NCBI GenBank assembly: GCA_944472155.2 | Contig: OX235279.1 | Span: 150,000,199-150,064,198, forward strand | DNA: 64,000 nt | Source: Trichobilharzia szidati | Taxonomy: Eukaryota; Platyhelminthes; Trematoda; Strigeidida; Schistosomatidae | Reading direction: 5' to 3' | Shown: one piece after another, positions 43,901-52,190 of the stretch | How the letters are laid out: every line of letters starts with the position of its first letter | Numbering within the stretch: position 1 is the stretch's first letter | The notes under the pieces: generated by a model | What the model was told of the DNA's origin: nothing | What the model saw: the letters and a program-made list of their open reading frames with translations, nothing else | The model's database searches: none | Position numbers and translations under genes: made by a program

Positions 43901-46900
43901 GCAAGGGAGAGACAAAGGTAGAACAAACTTCTTTTGCATGCAAAGACTAGGACTGTCCTCTCGAATTCCCATAGCTTCAGCTAGGTATAAAAGACGGATT
44001 CTGATTCCATTCGAAAGGCTCGATGGAATGGGATAGATAACTTTGAAGGCACTACTTCTGTCCACTCGATGAACGCTATCAATCCAATGAGTCAAAATAT
44101 AACTTCTTATATATTTTATTTGGCCTTTTCCAAACCACGAAGGAAGATGCTCATTAATACGTTTGTTCAGCTGTCTAGTTGTTCCCCTTTATGGCTGTCT
44201 CCACAGGAGCAACTAAGTTTGTAGATACACTGGAGGCACGCCATCGTGTTACTTTCACTTGTTCGTGCACGTCCCCTAGCTAGTTTGGCAATCATGTCGC
44301 ACTTCGATTTGGTCCCGAAATATAATTCGCAATTTGGCTGATCAATTCTGGTGTTTTGCTTTGCCTTTGGTCTACGCGGAACGTATACTATAGAAGTTGT
44401 GGGTATTAGATCTTGCGTTAGTATACTTCGTACTATCCGTTGACATCAACACCCTCAGCTTCTAAACTGGTGAGCCCGATCGCGAACTTCATCTCCGATA
44501 AACACGCAGAGTTCGTTCCATTTTTTATTTGTTTTTGTACTATTTTTAAATTATATATATTTCACCATGAGTGGCCATACGCCTGAGGTCATTCGTATTC
44601 GACTAACTAGCAAAATTATTCAGTTGGTGCTATTTTCGCCAGATAATATGGAATCATGTTTTCAGATAGCCGGGTGTGATTTCAGTGAACATGGGATCAC
44701 TGACCAACGTTCACAGTTCCTTGCAGTTGTCCACGCTCTACCGCGGGAATTAAGCAATTAAGCCTTCTTCTTAACCAGTGACAATCTATGACCCACGTAG
44801 GTGATGCCTGTAGTAAACCGTCTATCAGTCGTTTTCGGCAGACATCTACTCATAGCGAAATATATATAATTTAAAAATAGTACAAAAACAAATAAAAAAT
44901 GGAACGAACTCACAGGATTTGTCTGCGTGTTTATCAGAGATGAAGTTCGCGATAGGGCTCACCAGTTTAGAAGCTGAGGGTGTTGACGTTAATGGATAGT
45001 ACGAAGTATACTAACGCTCCTGTGGAGAAAGCCATAAAGGGGAACAATTAGACAGCTGAACAAACGTATTAATGAGCATCTTCCTTCATGGTTCGGAAAA
45101 GGCCAAATAAAATCTATAAGAAGTTATATTTTGACTCATTGGATTGATAGCGGTCATCAAGTGGACAGAAGTAGTGCCTTCAAAGTTATCTATCCCATTC
45201 CATCGAGCCTTTCGAATGGAATCAGAATCCGTCTTTTATACCTAGCTGAAGCTATAGGAATTCGAGAGGACAGTCCTAGTCTTTGCATACAAAAGAAGTT
45301 TGCTCTACCTTTGTCTCTCCCTTGGCCTAGGTGAATCCTATTCAAAACCCTCCCACCCTTTCTTATTTTCCATCTCCTTGGTACTTTTAAAATATTTGTT
45401 TAAACTCTGATTATCGTTCCACTTCACCTTTTAAGATTTGACCTAATTTATTTATACACTTATATACATACACTATCTTTGTTATTCTTATCGCCACTTG
45501 CATAAACCTTATTATCATTATTTTGTTATCATTATAATCATCGTTATGAATGATGTTCAAAACATTTACCACGTTATTATTATTATTTACATTTTTATTT
45601 GATGCAGCAAATAACCGTCATTTTTCAAATTTTTATATCTATATTTCTTCAACAATTGTTTTGTTTTCTCGAGTTTGACTAAGTTATTGTTAAGACAAAT
45701 TTCGCGAGATGATATTATTTCCTAGTTTTGTTACAGCCGCTTTACAACTAACATGGCGTACAAAAATATAATAGTATCGAGGACCATTACTCAGGTGTAT
45801 TAAATATTCCCATAGTAAAATTTAGAACAACACATTTAAGCGAACAATATTGTGTTCAATTAGATCTCATCAGGCTTAACTCTACATAACTTTAAAAATA
45901 AAAATTGAAATATATACCAATCATGGTGTTTTGTCTATAGGATAATACGATGGTGAATATAAATTGTGCAATTAGTCATAATAGTAGTAGTGATAATAAT
46001 AATGGCTTTGCCAATAATAAGGATGAAGAAGTGAGGCAATCTGTGATAACACAAATAATGAAATAACAGCATGATTCAACAAACAAATATTGAGGTAGAA
46101 GTAGTCGATTAAGGCTAAGGAAAACATATGAAGCGATTAAGTAATGCTAGATCGTAAGAGAAGTAAATGAAACACGTTTTAATGAGGATGTGTTAAGATT
46201 AAGGAATGATAAGAGAGGCGTTGAAAATATAAGTAAGGGGTGGTGTAGAAGTTATCAGTTGGTTACGTCTTAATAGGCCAATGGAGGGATAATGACTGTA
46301 CAAACTTCTTTTGAATACATAGTTTAGGTTTAATAGTTAGAATGCCTATCGCCTGAGCTGTGTGCAGTAGACGAATACGAAGTCTATTGGAAAGATTCGG
46401 TGGGATACGATGAATTACTTTGAGAGTTCTCGTTTTCTCCACTACATGACCACTATCAATTAACTGTGACAAAATTGAGCTACGGATTGTTTTTGTCTGT
46501 CCTTTACCAAACCACGATGGGAGATGTCCACTTACACGTCTAGTAGTACACTCAACATAACTGTCACCTCAGGTGTTACCGCAACTGTAGTTGAAGAAGA
46601 TCTAATTGAAAAGAATATTGTTCGCTTAGATATCTTGTTCTAATATTAATAATGGGAATATTTAAAGATATGAATGAATAACTAAATAAATAGAGGTCAA
46701 CCTAAAGTTCAATAGACAAGTGTGAAATAGATGATCGGAAAATAAAGTACATTCGGAAATGGGTCGTATGTGAATATAATATGATGAAAACATAGGATGA
46801 GTGGAATGTTTTCAAAGTAGTAGACTAGATAAAATGTTAAAGCATGATAACAGAAAGTGAAATGAAATAAAACAAAAATGGAACACGGAATAAAGAAGGA

Positions 46901-49407
46901 TAACAAAGTTGTTATACGAAAGAGATCGTACGAATTGTTTTTCTACACAAAGTTTTGGCTTTATGTTATGTATTGCCAAAGCCTCCGCTATGCCAAGCAA
47001 ATGCACTCGTGTCCCTTTCGGCAAACTTTGTAGGCTATATTAAACGATGTATCAGAATCAGCGTGGTCAGTATCTACAATATGTTTTTCAATATCGATGA
47101 ATTAATACCTCTACTTTCTCCTTTGCTCAAACAAACTGGGAAGTGCTCTTGAACGTGGCGGTATATGTTTCTCCACGAACGTCCTATGTAACTAGCTCCG
47201 CAAGAGTAGGTGAACATATAAATACACATGGAATTAGACAATCGAAGTAACATTTCCTTGACATTAATGTGAACCAATGGACGGCTAGAGTAGGTTATTC
47301 GTAAAGTGCCAGCAAATGATTTCATCAGACGATTTTTAATTATTATCATTCGCAGTGTCATTTACGGTGAGAATTGAAAAACTTCATTGTATAATATTTC
47401 CCTTACGGTGAACTAATAGTATTCCAAGAAAAAGAGTTGCTAACTAGTTTTGTGCTCTAAGCAATCTTAATAATTCACTATGATGCTCCAAATGTTCTTG
47501 GAATAATGCGTATTGCTCTTCATACAGTCAGAGACGTGGACTGAAAGTCAAATATGCTTGTCGAAGACAATTATAGCTATATAACTATGTTAAGCAGTAT
47601 CACTAGCCTAGTTGAAACCCATTACTTACGTCACTTAGCATTCTGTCTCTGCATCTTTCGCCTAGCCTACATCAATCAACGGTTACTAAGATATAGGTTT
47701 ATTCTTCACATTTGTTTGACTTTCCTTAATTTGTTTCTCCTCTAATTAATATAACAGGTCAGAATAAGTGAGTGACTACTTATCAGACAATACAAAAACC
47801 TATTGTATATTTATCTTAGTCGACGTCACTGTATAGCTTTAGCAGGCTGTTTGTTATTCTCAGTTGAAATCATTAGGACCTAACTCCAGCGTTATCATTT
47901 AGTAGTGATGTAGTAGAAACTGGATGGATGATATCCGTGTCCACTTAACTTTCACTAGTGCAGTGTAGAAGAAATGTTAAAGGCATTATCGTATATACTA
48001 CTGATTAGCTGGGCCCTAGACACGCTAAACGGTCATCTCGTGTTAAGATCACTTCAGCAGGGCTGGCCACGAAGCACTACTGGTGTTGGTGTTAGTCGTA
48101 TCCAACTACTCATATCAATCAGTAGTATGTGGCATCATGAGTTGTGTATGCCTGTTTTCTTGATTCCCATTTATTTATGAAAAGGCCTTCGACAGAGTTG
48201 ACCGCGAAGTAATTTGGAGACTACTTCAACACTATGGCGTGCAGTGCCCCAAATCTTTATCAGCCTCATTCAACAGCTGGCTATATGACAATGCCTGCCA
48301 CGAGTTAGGTGATCCACAACGAAAAACTCAGCGAAGCCTTTGAAATGAAGACAGGGGTAAGACAAGGCTGCCTACAATCACCGATGATATTCCTAATTGT
48401 GATGGACTGGAATAATGTGTCAGACTGTGAATGGGGAGTGCGAATACATGAATACATTGAGGCGCTAAGAAAACGTGGACTTCATGGATGATATGTCTAG
48501 TGTCACATAAACTCGAAGACTCAATATCAACGGAAGACACTTGAAAGAGGTCACTTCCTTCAATTATCTAGGAAGCATCGTTTCGACTACAGGTAGGTAG
48601 CATGGATGAGGATGTCAAAGTTAGCCAGGATCGAAAATGCAAAGCAGACAGATCTTTGTCACTCTTAAATCAGTTTGGAAATCTTCTGCAGTCCGTAACA
48701 TAAGGGACAGGATTCGGATTTGCAAAACCAATGTCAATGTCGGTGAGAAACTTGGCGCGAGTGGCACAAAAAGAATTTCCATTTGGTTGCAGACTTTTAT
48801 CAACAGCCGCCTTTACTGGCTCAATACTGAAGATCAGATGACCGGCAGGCCAGAAAGTATTATCAACAAGAAACTATGGGAACAAGCCAATCAAGAACCT
48901 GTTGGTCAATAAAGATGCCGAAGGAAATAGAGATGGATCGGACACACTCTCCGGAGATTGTTGAGTGAAATCACCCGCCAGGACATCTGTCAAACGGGGC
49001 ATCCGAGAGTGACATGGAGAAGATTGTGAGAGGAGGAGATGGAAGCCTATGGACAATCGTAGAGCCGGCCAAAGAGGACCACATAGAACTTTACAGAGTG
49101 GGGATGTGCTGTTGAAGCCCTATGTTCCACTCGAAACCAAAGGGAACAATATGTATATATTATCAAGCAGATCAGCATATTCCAGTCTGAGTGATTTTGG
49201 TTGCTTTCAAAAGAAACTGTGATGATGTACGTTTTACCTCGACTTGTGTAAGTTGATAATTTGATTCTATAAATGTATGCAGATGTTTTATTAACTGTTA
49301 AATATATGTTTACATTTTTCCAGATTAGTTTAACCGTTAGATGGGAGTTGAAGAACAGTTCAGATGAAGATATAGTCTGTGTTGAATTCCCCGCTCAACT
49401 CATATAA
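31893..49407 (+). CDS. NPC2/ML-domain secreted lipid-binding protein, copy B (4 exons)
   Basis: Complete four-exon paralogue of copy A, 146 aa; exons 31893-31962, 40461-40568, 41969-42147, 49324-49407. Seen: signal peptide MANAWIFVIALFHFVNA with cleavage likely before QPFRDCG; cysteines 23, 38, 43, 89, 96, 138 in the NPC2 pattern; PVPFPLDN core; C-terminal IVCVEFPAQLI. Exon 2-4 lengths and intron phases equal those of copy A, so the pair arose by gene duplication (inference). Sequons at GHNST and KNSSD; only the first matches a sequon position in A. Introns are 8498, 1400 and 7176 nt and full of retroelements. No stop or frameshift in any exon, so it appears functional. AATAAA motifs at 49679-49688 could be the poly(A) signal. 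Confidence 0.92.
32330..32640 (-). repeat. tRNA-like SINE head (Gln-type boxes)
   Basis: On the minus strand: GTGGTGTAACGGTCAGCAGA (A box), anticodon arm CTGGA-TTATGAA-TCCAG, B box AAGTTCGATTCTCGG. The acceptor stem does not pair and the T stem has a mismatch, so a SINE head or decayed tRNA is likelier than a working tRNA gene. Confidence 0.5.
32640..33130. other. Intron 1 of NPC2-like B, unrecognised
   Basis: No motif recognised. Confidence 0.3.
33130..33810 (-). mobile_element. Non-LTR LINE (family with SNAEVRRRVF-type C-terminus), fragment
   Basis: Minus strand: RMFSMRSAPVTCKMTLRDWT, LKIGSNVVEHAEHFTYLESC, RHNGLGADEISPRKETGHLA, NLHHLWYRLDIRPTID. It ends TGCACTTCTGTGCAAAGTTC-type (33210-33230, + reading reversed), the same 3' end as the + copy at 51310-51350. 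Confidence 0.82.
33850..35880 (-). pseudogene. PLE, near full length but decayed
   Basis: Minus strand from about 35880: DELKPEDIIPKLELALKAES, SEVVLGKSDYLKKV, STVAFRNSFIDEVSRYSAMV, then motif B region GVAIGSRISSLVADVFVDRW (34980-34900), VPTKRNNLVYVTHCNNCEVK (34350-34280, endonuclease start), and IGW-like SLKFNVEGWMGRLIYEGLFI near 34100. Many stops. It is the only copy here that spans the RT N-terminus to the endonuclease. Confidence 0.8.
35925..36105 (+). repeat. SINE family 2 copy
   Basis: CAGTGGCAGAGAGGTTAGGA, GGAGTTCGATCCCCTG, CACACCTGATATCAATTGAT, tail ATACGGTGTGGAATCAAGAT. Confidence 0.82.
36107..36131. repeat. (AT)n microsatellite
   Basis: 25 bp of AT units immediately after the SINE 2 tail. 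Confidence 0.95.
36421..37450. mobile_element. PLE family B, near-perfect inverted dimer (palindrome of about 1 kb)
   Basis: Minus arm 36908-36421 and plus arm 36930-37450 both carry the endonuclease C-terminal segment (IGWERVKILKSNV..., IESTPNT) and the whole 3' region. The centre at about 36908-36929 is a perfect 22-bp palindrome (half-site TGCATGCAGTG). No target duplication found. In intron 1 of NPC2-like B. Confidence 0.87.
37450..38455. other. Intron 1 of NPC2-like B, unrecognised
   Basis: An 87-codon ORF (37712-37975) has no recognisable domain and lies within the intron; unsupported as a gene. Confidence 0.3.
38455..38655 (-). repeat. SINE family 1 copy, decayed
   Basis: Tail in + reading GGTGAAACACAGAGCTTCAA, body TTGAAGTTTAAGAGTAGTGG, head region GGAACTGAACTCTGGACTAC (decayed B box). 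Confidence 0.65.
38655..39185. other. Intron 1 of NPC2-like B, unrecognised
   Basis: No motif recognised. Confidence 0.3.
39185..40150 (-). pseudogene. PLE family B remnant interrupted by a SINE
   Basis: Minus strand: upstream block (40080-39780) aligns in order with KEYKASTVVLPYKK...LRDKLC of the copy at 20060, with stops. Then RLITEALFIDSTTHTCNQSD (39400-39330), then the family B 3' region to about 39185. SINE family 1 lies within it at 39504-39735. Confidence 0.75.
39504..39735 (-). repeat. SINE family 1 insertion with 10-bp target duplication
   Basis: Full-length minus copy from the T-rich end at 39504 to the head ACCGACGC near 39733. TTACTTAACT occurs at 39494-39503 and again at 39736-39745, an exact target duplication, with PLE sequence on both sides. 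Confidence 0.9.
40150..40384. other. Intron 1 of NPC2-like B, unrecognised
   Basis: No motif recognised. Confidence 0.3.
40384..40411. repeat. (TA)n microsatellite
   Basis: 28 bp of TA units, 50 bp upstream of NPC2-like B exon 2. Confidence 0.95.
40461..40568 (+). CDS. NPC2-like B exon 2
   Basis: Acceptor CATTTAG ends at 40460, donor GTGAGT at 40569; 108 nt. Encodes GSKIGSLISLTVTPCDKTPC and LYKGHNSTI, in frame with exon 1 through a split Gly codon. Confidence 0.92.
40865..41055. repeat. SINE family 3, two heads in inverted array
   Basis: Minus-oriented part 40975-40865 (+ reading CTGACCTAGGTTTCGTGTTT, CTGAGCTTCGAAC) then CAGTCCTACAGGAGGTCA... hence a plus start: TCCTACAGGAGGTCAGTCGT, CGAATAGCTCAGGAGTAACG. 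The same layout occurs at 62650-63130. Confidence 0.7.
41060..41968. other. Intron 2 of NPC2-like B, right part unrecognised
   Basis: No motif recognised apart from the acceptor tract of exon 3. Confidence 0.3.
41969..42147 (+). CDS. NPC2-like B exon 3
   Basis: Acceptor TTCCACAG ends at 41968, donor GTAAGA at 42148; 179 nt. Encodes SVHGVLAHVPVPFPLDN and the cysteine pair DLCQFVSPTCPL, ending SYPS. Confidence 0.92.
42290..42705. repeat. Two Sm-alpha-like SINEs, inverted pair
   Basis: Minus copy (about 42525-42290; + reading TGATCACGAGTTGACATAAG, GGAGTACTGGACAACCGTTT, GGGACTCTTCATTAGTAC) joined to a plus copy (42525-42705; GGTCTCAGTGGCTGAATAAC, TTAGTTCGAACCTAA, GAGTCCTGAACTAGGTCGAA). Confidence 0.75.
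42705..43170. other. Intron 3 of NPC2-like B, unrecognised
   Basis: No motif recognised. Confidence 0.3.
43170..43395 (+). repeat. Sm-alpha-like SINE, full length
   Basis: Starts GGGGTCGCGCTAAATCACGA; A box CAGTGGCTGAGTGGTATACG (43226); B box GGGTTGGAATCCC (43271); hammerhead-like segment; ends AGTCCGTGATCAACTCGTA. Confidence 0.87.
43293..43338 (+). ncRNA. Hammerhead-like ribozyme, best-preserved Sm-alpha-like copy
   Basis: Stem I GTACTG (43293-43298) with CAGTAC (43333-43338), six perfect pairs. Core CCGATGA (43299-43305; only U4 changed to C). Stem II TCCC/GGGA with loop AAACT. GAAAC at 43321-43325. Stem III ACA/TGT with a 2-nt loop. Cleavage triplet GTC ends at 43332. Type I, minimal stem III. 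The U4C change and the T-T closing mismatch probably reduce activity. Confidence 0.62.
43887..44215 (-). pseudogene. PLE family A2 endonuclease C-terminus (left arm)
   Basis: Minus strand: INEHLPSWFGKGQIKYI, LTHWIDSVHRVDRSSAFKVI, YPIPSSLSNGIRIRLLYLAE, CMQKKFVLPLSLP. Starts after the YIG motif, so no nuclease core. Confidence 0.82.
44567..44761 (+). pseudogene. LTR-retrotransposon gag N-terminal fragment (gypsy-like)
   Basis: 64 codons from an ATG: MSGHTPEVIRIRLTSKIIQL, then LFSPDNMESCFQIAGCDFSE, HGITDQRSQFLAVVHALPRE. The pattern F.PDN...CF..A...F..HGI....F..VV..LP.E is the start of gag in schistosome gypsy-type elements (family knowledge). It ends at TAA soon after the LP.E motif. The 150 bp before it (TGGTGAGCCCGATCGCGAAC near 44470) would be the element's leader. 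Confidence 0.6.
45018..45334 (+). pseudogene. PLE family A2 endonuclease C-terminus (right arm)
   Basis: INEHLPSWFGKGQIKSI, LTHWIDSGHQVDRSSAFKVI, IRIRLLYLAEAIGIREDSPS, CIQKKFALPLSLPWPR stop. Near-identical inverse of the left arm. Confidence 0.85.
45836..45879 (-). ncRNA. Hammerhead ribozyme, second PLE family A copy (core change)
   Basis: Inverse-strand equivalent of 10762-10805: stem I TTAAGC/GCTTAA and CTGATGA intact, but GAAA reads GAAC, breaking the A15.1-U16.1 pair. Probably inactive. Confidence 0.65.
46263..46592 (-). pseudogene. PLE family A endonuclease C-terminus
   Basis: Minus strand, starts inside the Cys-rich GIY-YIG core with a broken frame, then SQLIDSGHVVEKTRTLKVIH and IQKKFVQSLSLHWPIKT stop. 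Same C-terminus as the 9042-10355 frame. Confidence 0.85.
46690..47361 (-). pseudogene. PLE GIY-YIG endonuclease remnant (further family)
   Basis: Minus strand: MCIYMFTYSCGASYIGRSWR (nuclease core), HFPVCLSKGESRGINSSILK, stop or frame change, GTRVHLLGIAEALAIHNIKP, LCVEKQFVRSLSY. CIY, YIG and the following Arg are visible; frame broken once. Confidence 0.82.
47361..48165. other. Intron 3 of NPC2-like B, unrecognised
   Basis: No motif recognised. Confidence 0.3.
48165..49160 (+). mobile_element. RTE/SR2-like LINE, 5'-truncated
   Basis: YEKAFDRVDREVIWRLLQHY (48177-48236), GKTRLP region (48350), LVSHKLEDSIST (48495-48530), AEGNRDGSDTLSGDC-type C-terminus, and 3' end GAAGCCCTATGTTCCACTCG (49112) with ACCAAAGGGAACAA. 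Disrupted frames. Ends 160 bp before NPC2-like B exon 4. Confidence 0.85.
49324..49407 (+). CDS. NPC2-like B exon 4 (C-terminus)
   Basis: Acceptor TTTTTCCAG ends at 49323; 27 codons plus TAA. Encodes ISLTVRWELKNSSDED and IVCVEFPAQLI. Confidence 0.92.
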   Translation: MSLTVRWELKNSSDEDIVCVEFPAQLI

Positions 49408-49810
49408 AATAACAGCATACAGCTGATGTAACGGTAGATACACTTGTGTGACAGTGTGTGTACTTGTGTGTGTGTGTGTTTATTTGCATGAAATATCTCG
49501 AAATCTCAATATAATTCAACTGAATCTCTAAATTCTTTCCTTTTACTTCATGAAAATAACTTTGTCCTACTGATTCATTTCTTTTCCATTCTCTGATCAG
49601 AAATCTCTATTGAATTTACCATATATACATATATTTTTAATATACTGTCTCACTATTTTTATTGTATTATAAAAGAAAAATAAATAAATAGATGGACATC
49701 TAATGATTCGAACAAGAGTTTTGTTTTCGTGTTCGAGCCCCAGTGCGCTAAAAGGATTACTACCACCGATAAGGAAATGAAGAATGCTCATCGCAGTATT
49801 CAAGGTACTC
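49408..49810. other. 3' flank of NPC2-like B
   Basis: Contains the TG repeat and tandem AATAAA motifs at 49679-49688, a possible poly(A) signal. Confidence 0.4.
49455..49482. repeat. (TG)n microsatellite, interrupted
   Basis: GTGTGTGTAC then TTGTGTGTGTGTGTGTTT, in the NPC2-like B 3' UTR or just beyond. Confidence 0.8.
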
Positions 49811-51380
49811 ACTCTACTCGAATTCACACAGCCAGGTAAGAACTTATGAAGAGTTGTCATCTGAAGTGACGACAACCAGTAGTATCCATCAGGGATGCCC
49901 AATTCCTCGATTTCTGTTTAATTTCATCACAGATACATTAATGGAAGTGACTTGTTGACAGAGGAAGGCCTTGTCGACCCTAACCCTCCCAGGTGAAGAC
50001 GCTGATATAATGCAGAGTACTCTGAACACCTTGAGCATAAATCTTCGAATGCTTGGCATACGATTTGCTCCTGTTAAATGCAGGATGATGTCACAGGACT
50101 GAACTACACCGATTCCTTGCTTAAAGACAGGAAGTGATGTGTGTGAGCGTGTTGAACACTTCATTCATTCACCCCCAACGAACTGATTGCTGACGGAATC
50201 TCACCATGGATACAAAAGGTTCATTGGCATTTCCCAATCTACATCATCTATGGTGTAGACGTGATATCAGGCTATCGATCAAAGAACGTTTGTAGTGTGC
50301 AGCAGTTTCATCCGTCCTCCTTTTTGGCTGTGAGACTTACTTACTTACTTACTTACTTTACTTCGGCTATCTCCTACGGAAGGATGAGCCGGCTTCATGA
50401 ACATCTCGAATCATCGCTGCCCAGGCGCGGCGATCTGTTGCAAGGTTTTGCGACAAGGTAAGAGAGTTCATGAAGTTTCATGGGAATTTGGTACGAGTGA
50501 TGTCCTCAGAATCGCTCGGCCTTTTGTTTGAGAGTGCAGCCCTAGCCTTTACACAACCAAGTGTGACCTACAAGGCAGTAGGAGTGGAGTAGGGAGTCCA
50601 CTATCCATTGGCAGCCGGTGACCGGAGTTCGGTTCATACGCCTTTTTGAATGGGGCCAGACATCCAGGACATCCAAAAAGCCCTTTGTCCATACGTCTGC
50701 CGGTGAGCTTCATACGCCAGTCGTTGGAGGTTTGGAATCAGGGTTTAGCCATCTCCCCTAGACTGTCATCCAATGGACAGTCAACCCGGTGAAGAGCGCC
50801 GTGAGACATGGCCATTGAAAGTGGATGGTATAAAAAAGTTACTTTTCCCTGATCATAGTTGTCTGAGTTCGATCTTCCACTTTAGGTGGTGTAATTTGGT
50901 GAGTAATGTTGAGGTTAGGCGTCGAGTGTTCAGTGAAGAGGGTAACTTGGTCGACAAGGTTGTGAGGCTGTATCGATTGAGATAACTAGGACACGTGCTG
51001 CGCACTCGCAGCCATCGAAATCCTCGACGGGCAACGTTAGCTGAGCTATTGGTGGTCATACCGAAACTTCAAATCGGTTCATGAAATCTATGACAGTAAG
51101 TCTGAACCAGCCATGTATGAAGGTGTAGACTACCCTGTTGGGGTTCACTCTATTCTAAGAACCAATGACTTAATTTTGGGGATATGACTCGAAATCGTTC
51201 TCAATGGCGCAAATGCATTCACTCCCTATGATCTCCCTCACATTTCTGTTAATTATGGTTCGTTTGAATCTCTTTTGTTTTCCATTGTGTGCTACATGGA
51301 GTGTAGGAACTTGAACTGCTGCACTTCTGTGCAAAGTTCTGTACTGAAACTCAGTCAGTCACTGATAAATATTGGCTTAC
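49810..51380 (+). mobile_element. Non-LTR LINE (same family as 33130-33810), interrupted
   Basis: SSEVTTTSSIHQGCPIPRFL (RT motif B, 49850-49915), NLRMLGIRFAPVKCRMMSQD, GSDVCERVEHF, then CETWPLKVDGIKKLL resuming after a nested insertion, NVEVRRRVFSEEGNLVDKVV, LGHVLRTRSHRNPRRATLAE, and DMTRNRSQWRKCIHSLYDLP near the end. 3' end TGCACTTCTGTGCAAAGTTC (51320). Confidence 0.83.
50337..50800 (-). mobile_element. Second LINE 3' end nested in the LINE, with target duplication
   Basis: Minus-oriented, with a (GTAA)n tail (+ reading TTACTTACTTACTTACTTTA, 50337-50357). Coding end reads ATDRRAWAAMIRDVHEAGSS then FRRR stop. Flanked by GC(T/C)GTGAGAC at 50327-50336 and 50798-50807; the host reading frame resumes exactly after it. 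Confidence 0.8.
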
Positions 51381-52190
51381 CGGAAAAGGAAGCTAATAAA
51401 GGTAATCACAGAAATAGACTTAATGTTGTGTTAATCAAGCTGTAGTCAGCAAGATCTTTGTCGTTTATAGTTAGTTGCCCAAGAACTCTATGCTGTACAA
51501 TTAATTCTCTTGAGAAACGGTATGTATTTGCGCTACGTATGCAGGGCAAACAACCGTTTTTGGTTTGCTTGGTTGATTACACATAATTCCCCAACAAGGA
51601 AATAAATTCCGGTGTCGTATTTACCAATTGTGTCCCTTTTTGAGAAAACAACTGGATTCCTGGTCGGCGACGAAGACAATCAACTGTTTAATCGTCAGTT
51701 ACATCTGTGATTATCAGTCAGTAAATCCACTGGTTCACAATACAATTTGTGACGAAATGTGGCACGGTGTTCATCTAGATATAACAGAGAAAATATGTAG
51801 CTCATTTGGGATGATTTTGGTTTACTGATGAAAAATCCCCATCCAGACATTAATGAAAACAAGTAGTTCAGTAAAGGGGCTTTTGTGGTGATTTCGATTC
51901 CCCCCTTGGCTGTACAATCCCAATCATATACAATTTTTCATGAAAAACGGAAGTTACGAAAGTGGTGAACTGTCATAGTTGGTAATATTATTCAATGCAT
52001 AAGAGGAGATGAATAAGTATAGTTCGAGTTACGTAATAAGGTGAATAATATAATGGCTGAATGGGTTGTAATCAGAATGAACATAGAAACAAAGGAAAAT
52101 ATAAAATTATGTTAGAGTTGTAAAGAAATACCAAAGTTATAAGGAGTCAGATAAACAAAATTAAAACAAACAAAAATCAAGTCATTGGAA
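51380..52190. other. Intergenic, unrecognised
   Basis: A 66-codon ORF (51628-51828) has no recognisable domain. Confidence 0.3.

Larger units (their letters stand above)
43595..45600. mobile_element. Composite palindrome: PLE family A2 arms around an LTR-retroelement 5' end
   Basis: Left arm 43595-44568 and right arm 44866-45592 are inverted repeats at high identity. Each has a PLE endonuclease C-terminus pointing outward and, inside that, about 150 bp ending TTTAAATTATATATATTTC. The left arm has an extra stretch of about 210 bp (44210-44420) missing from the right. The 300-bp centre carries a gag-like ORF. Flanks TGCATTAAATAA (left) and TGCAGCAAATAA (right) could be a decayed target duplication. 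Confidence 0.8.
45790..46670. mobile_element. PLE family A, head-to-head pair with very short plus arm
   Basis: Minus copy from 46592 to 45790: TCGDSYVECTTRR-like start, SQLIDSGHVVEKTRTLKVIH, LHTAQAIGILTIKPKLCIQK, 3' UTR ending at TTAAATATTCCC. A plus piece 46593-46666 (GATCTAATTGAAAAGAATAT to ATGGGAATATTTAA) is the family A 3' end in the other direction. Confidence 0.82.

Noticed and set aside
44567..44761. Novel host gene with its own ATG in the palindrome centre
   Set aside because: Sequence pattern fits the start of an LTR-element gag and it is enclosed by retroelement arms.
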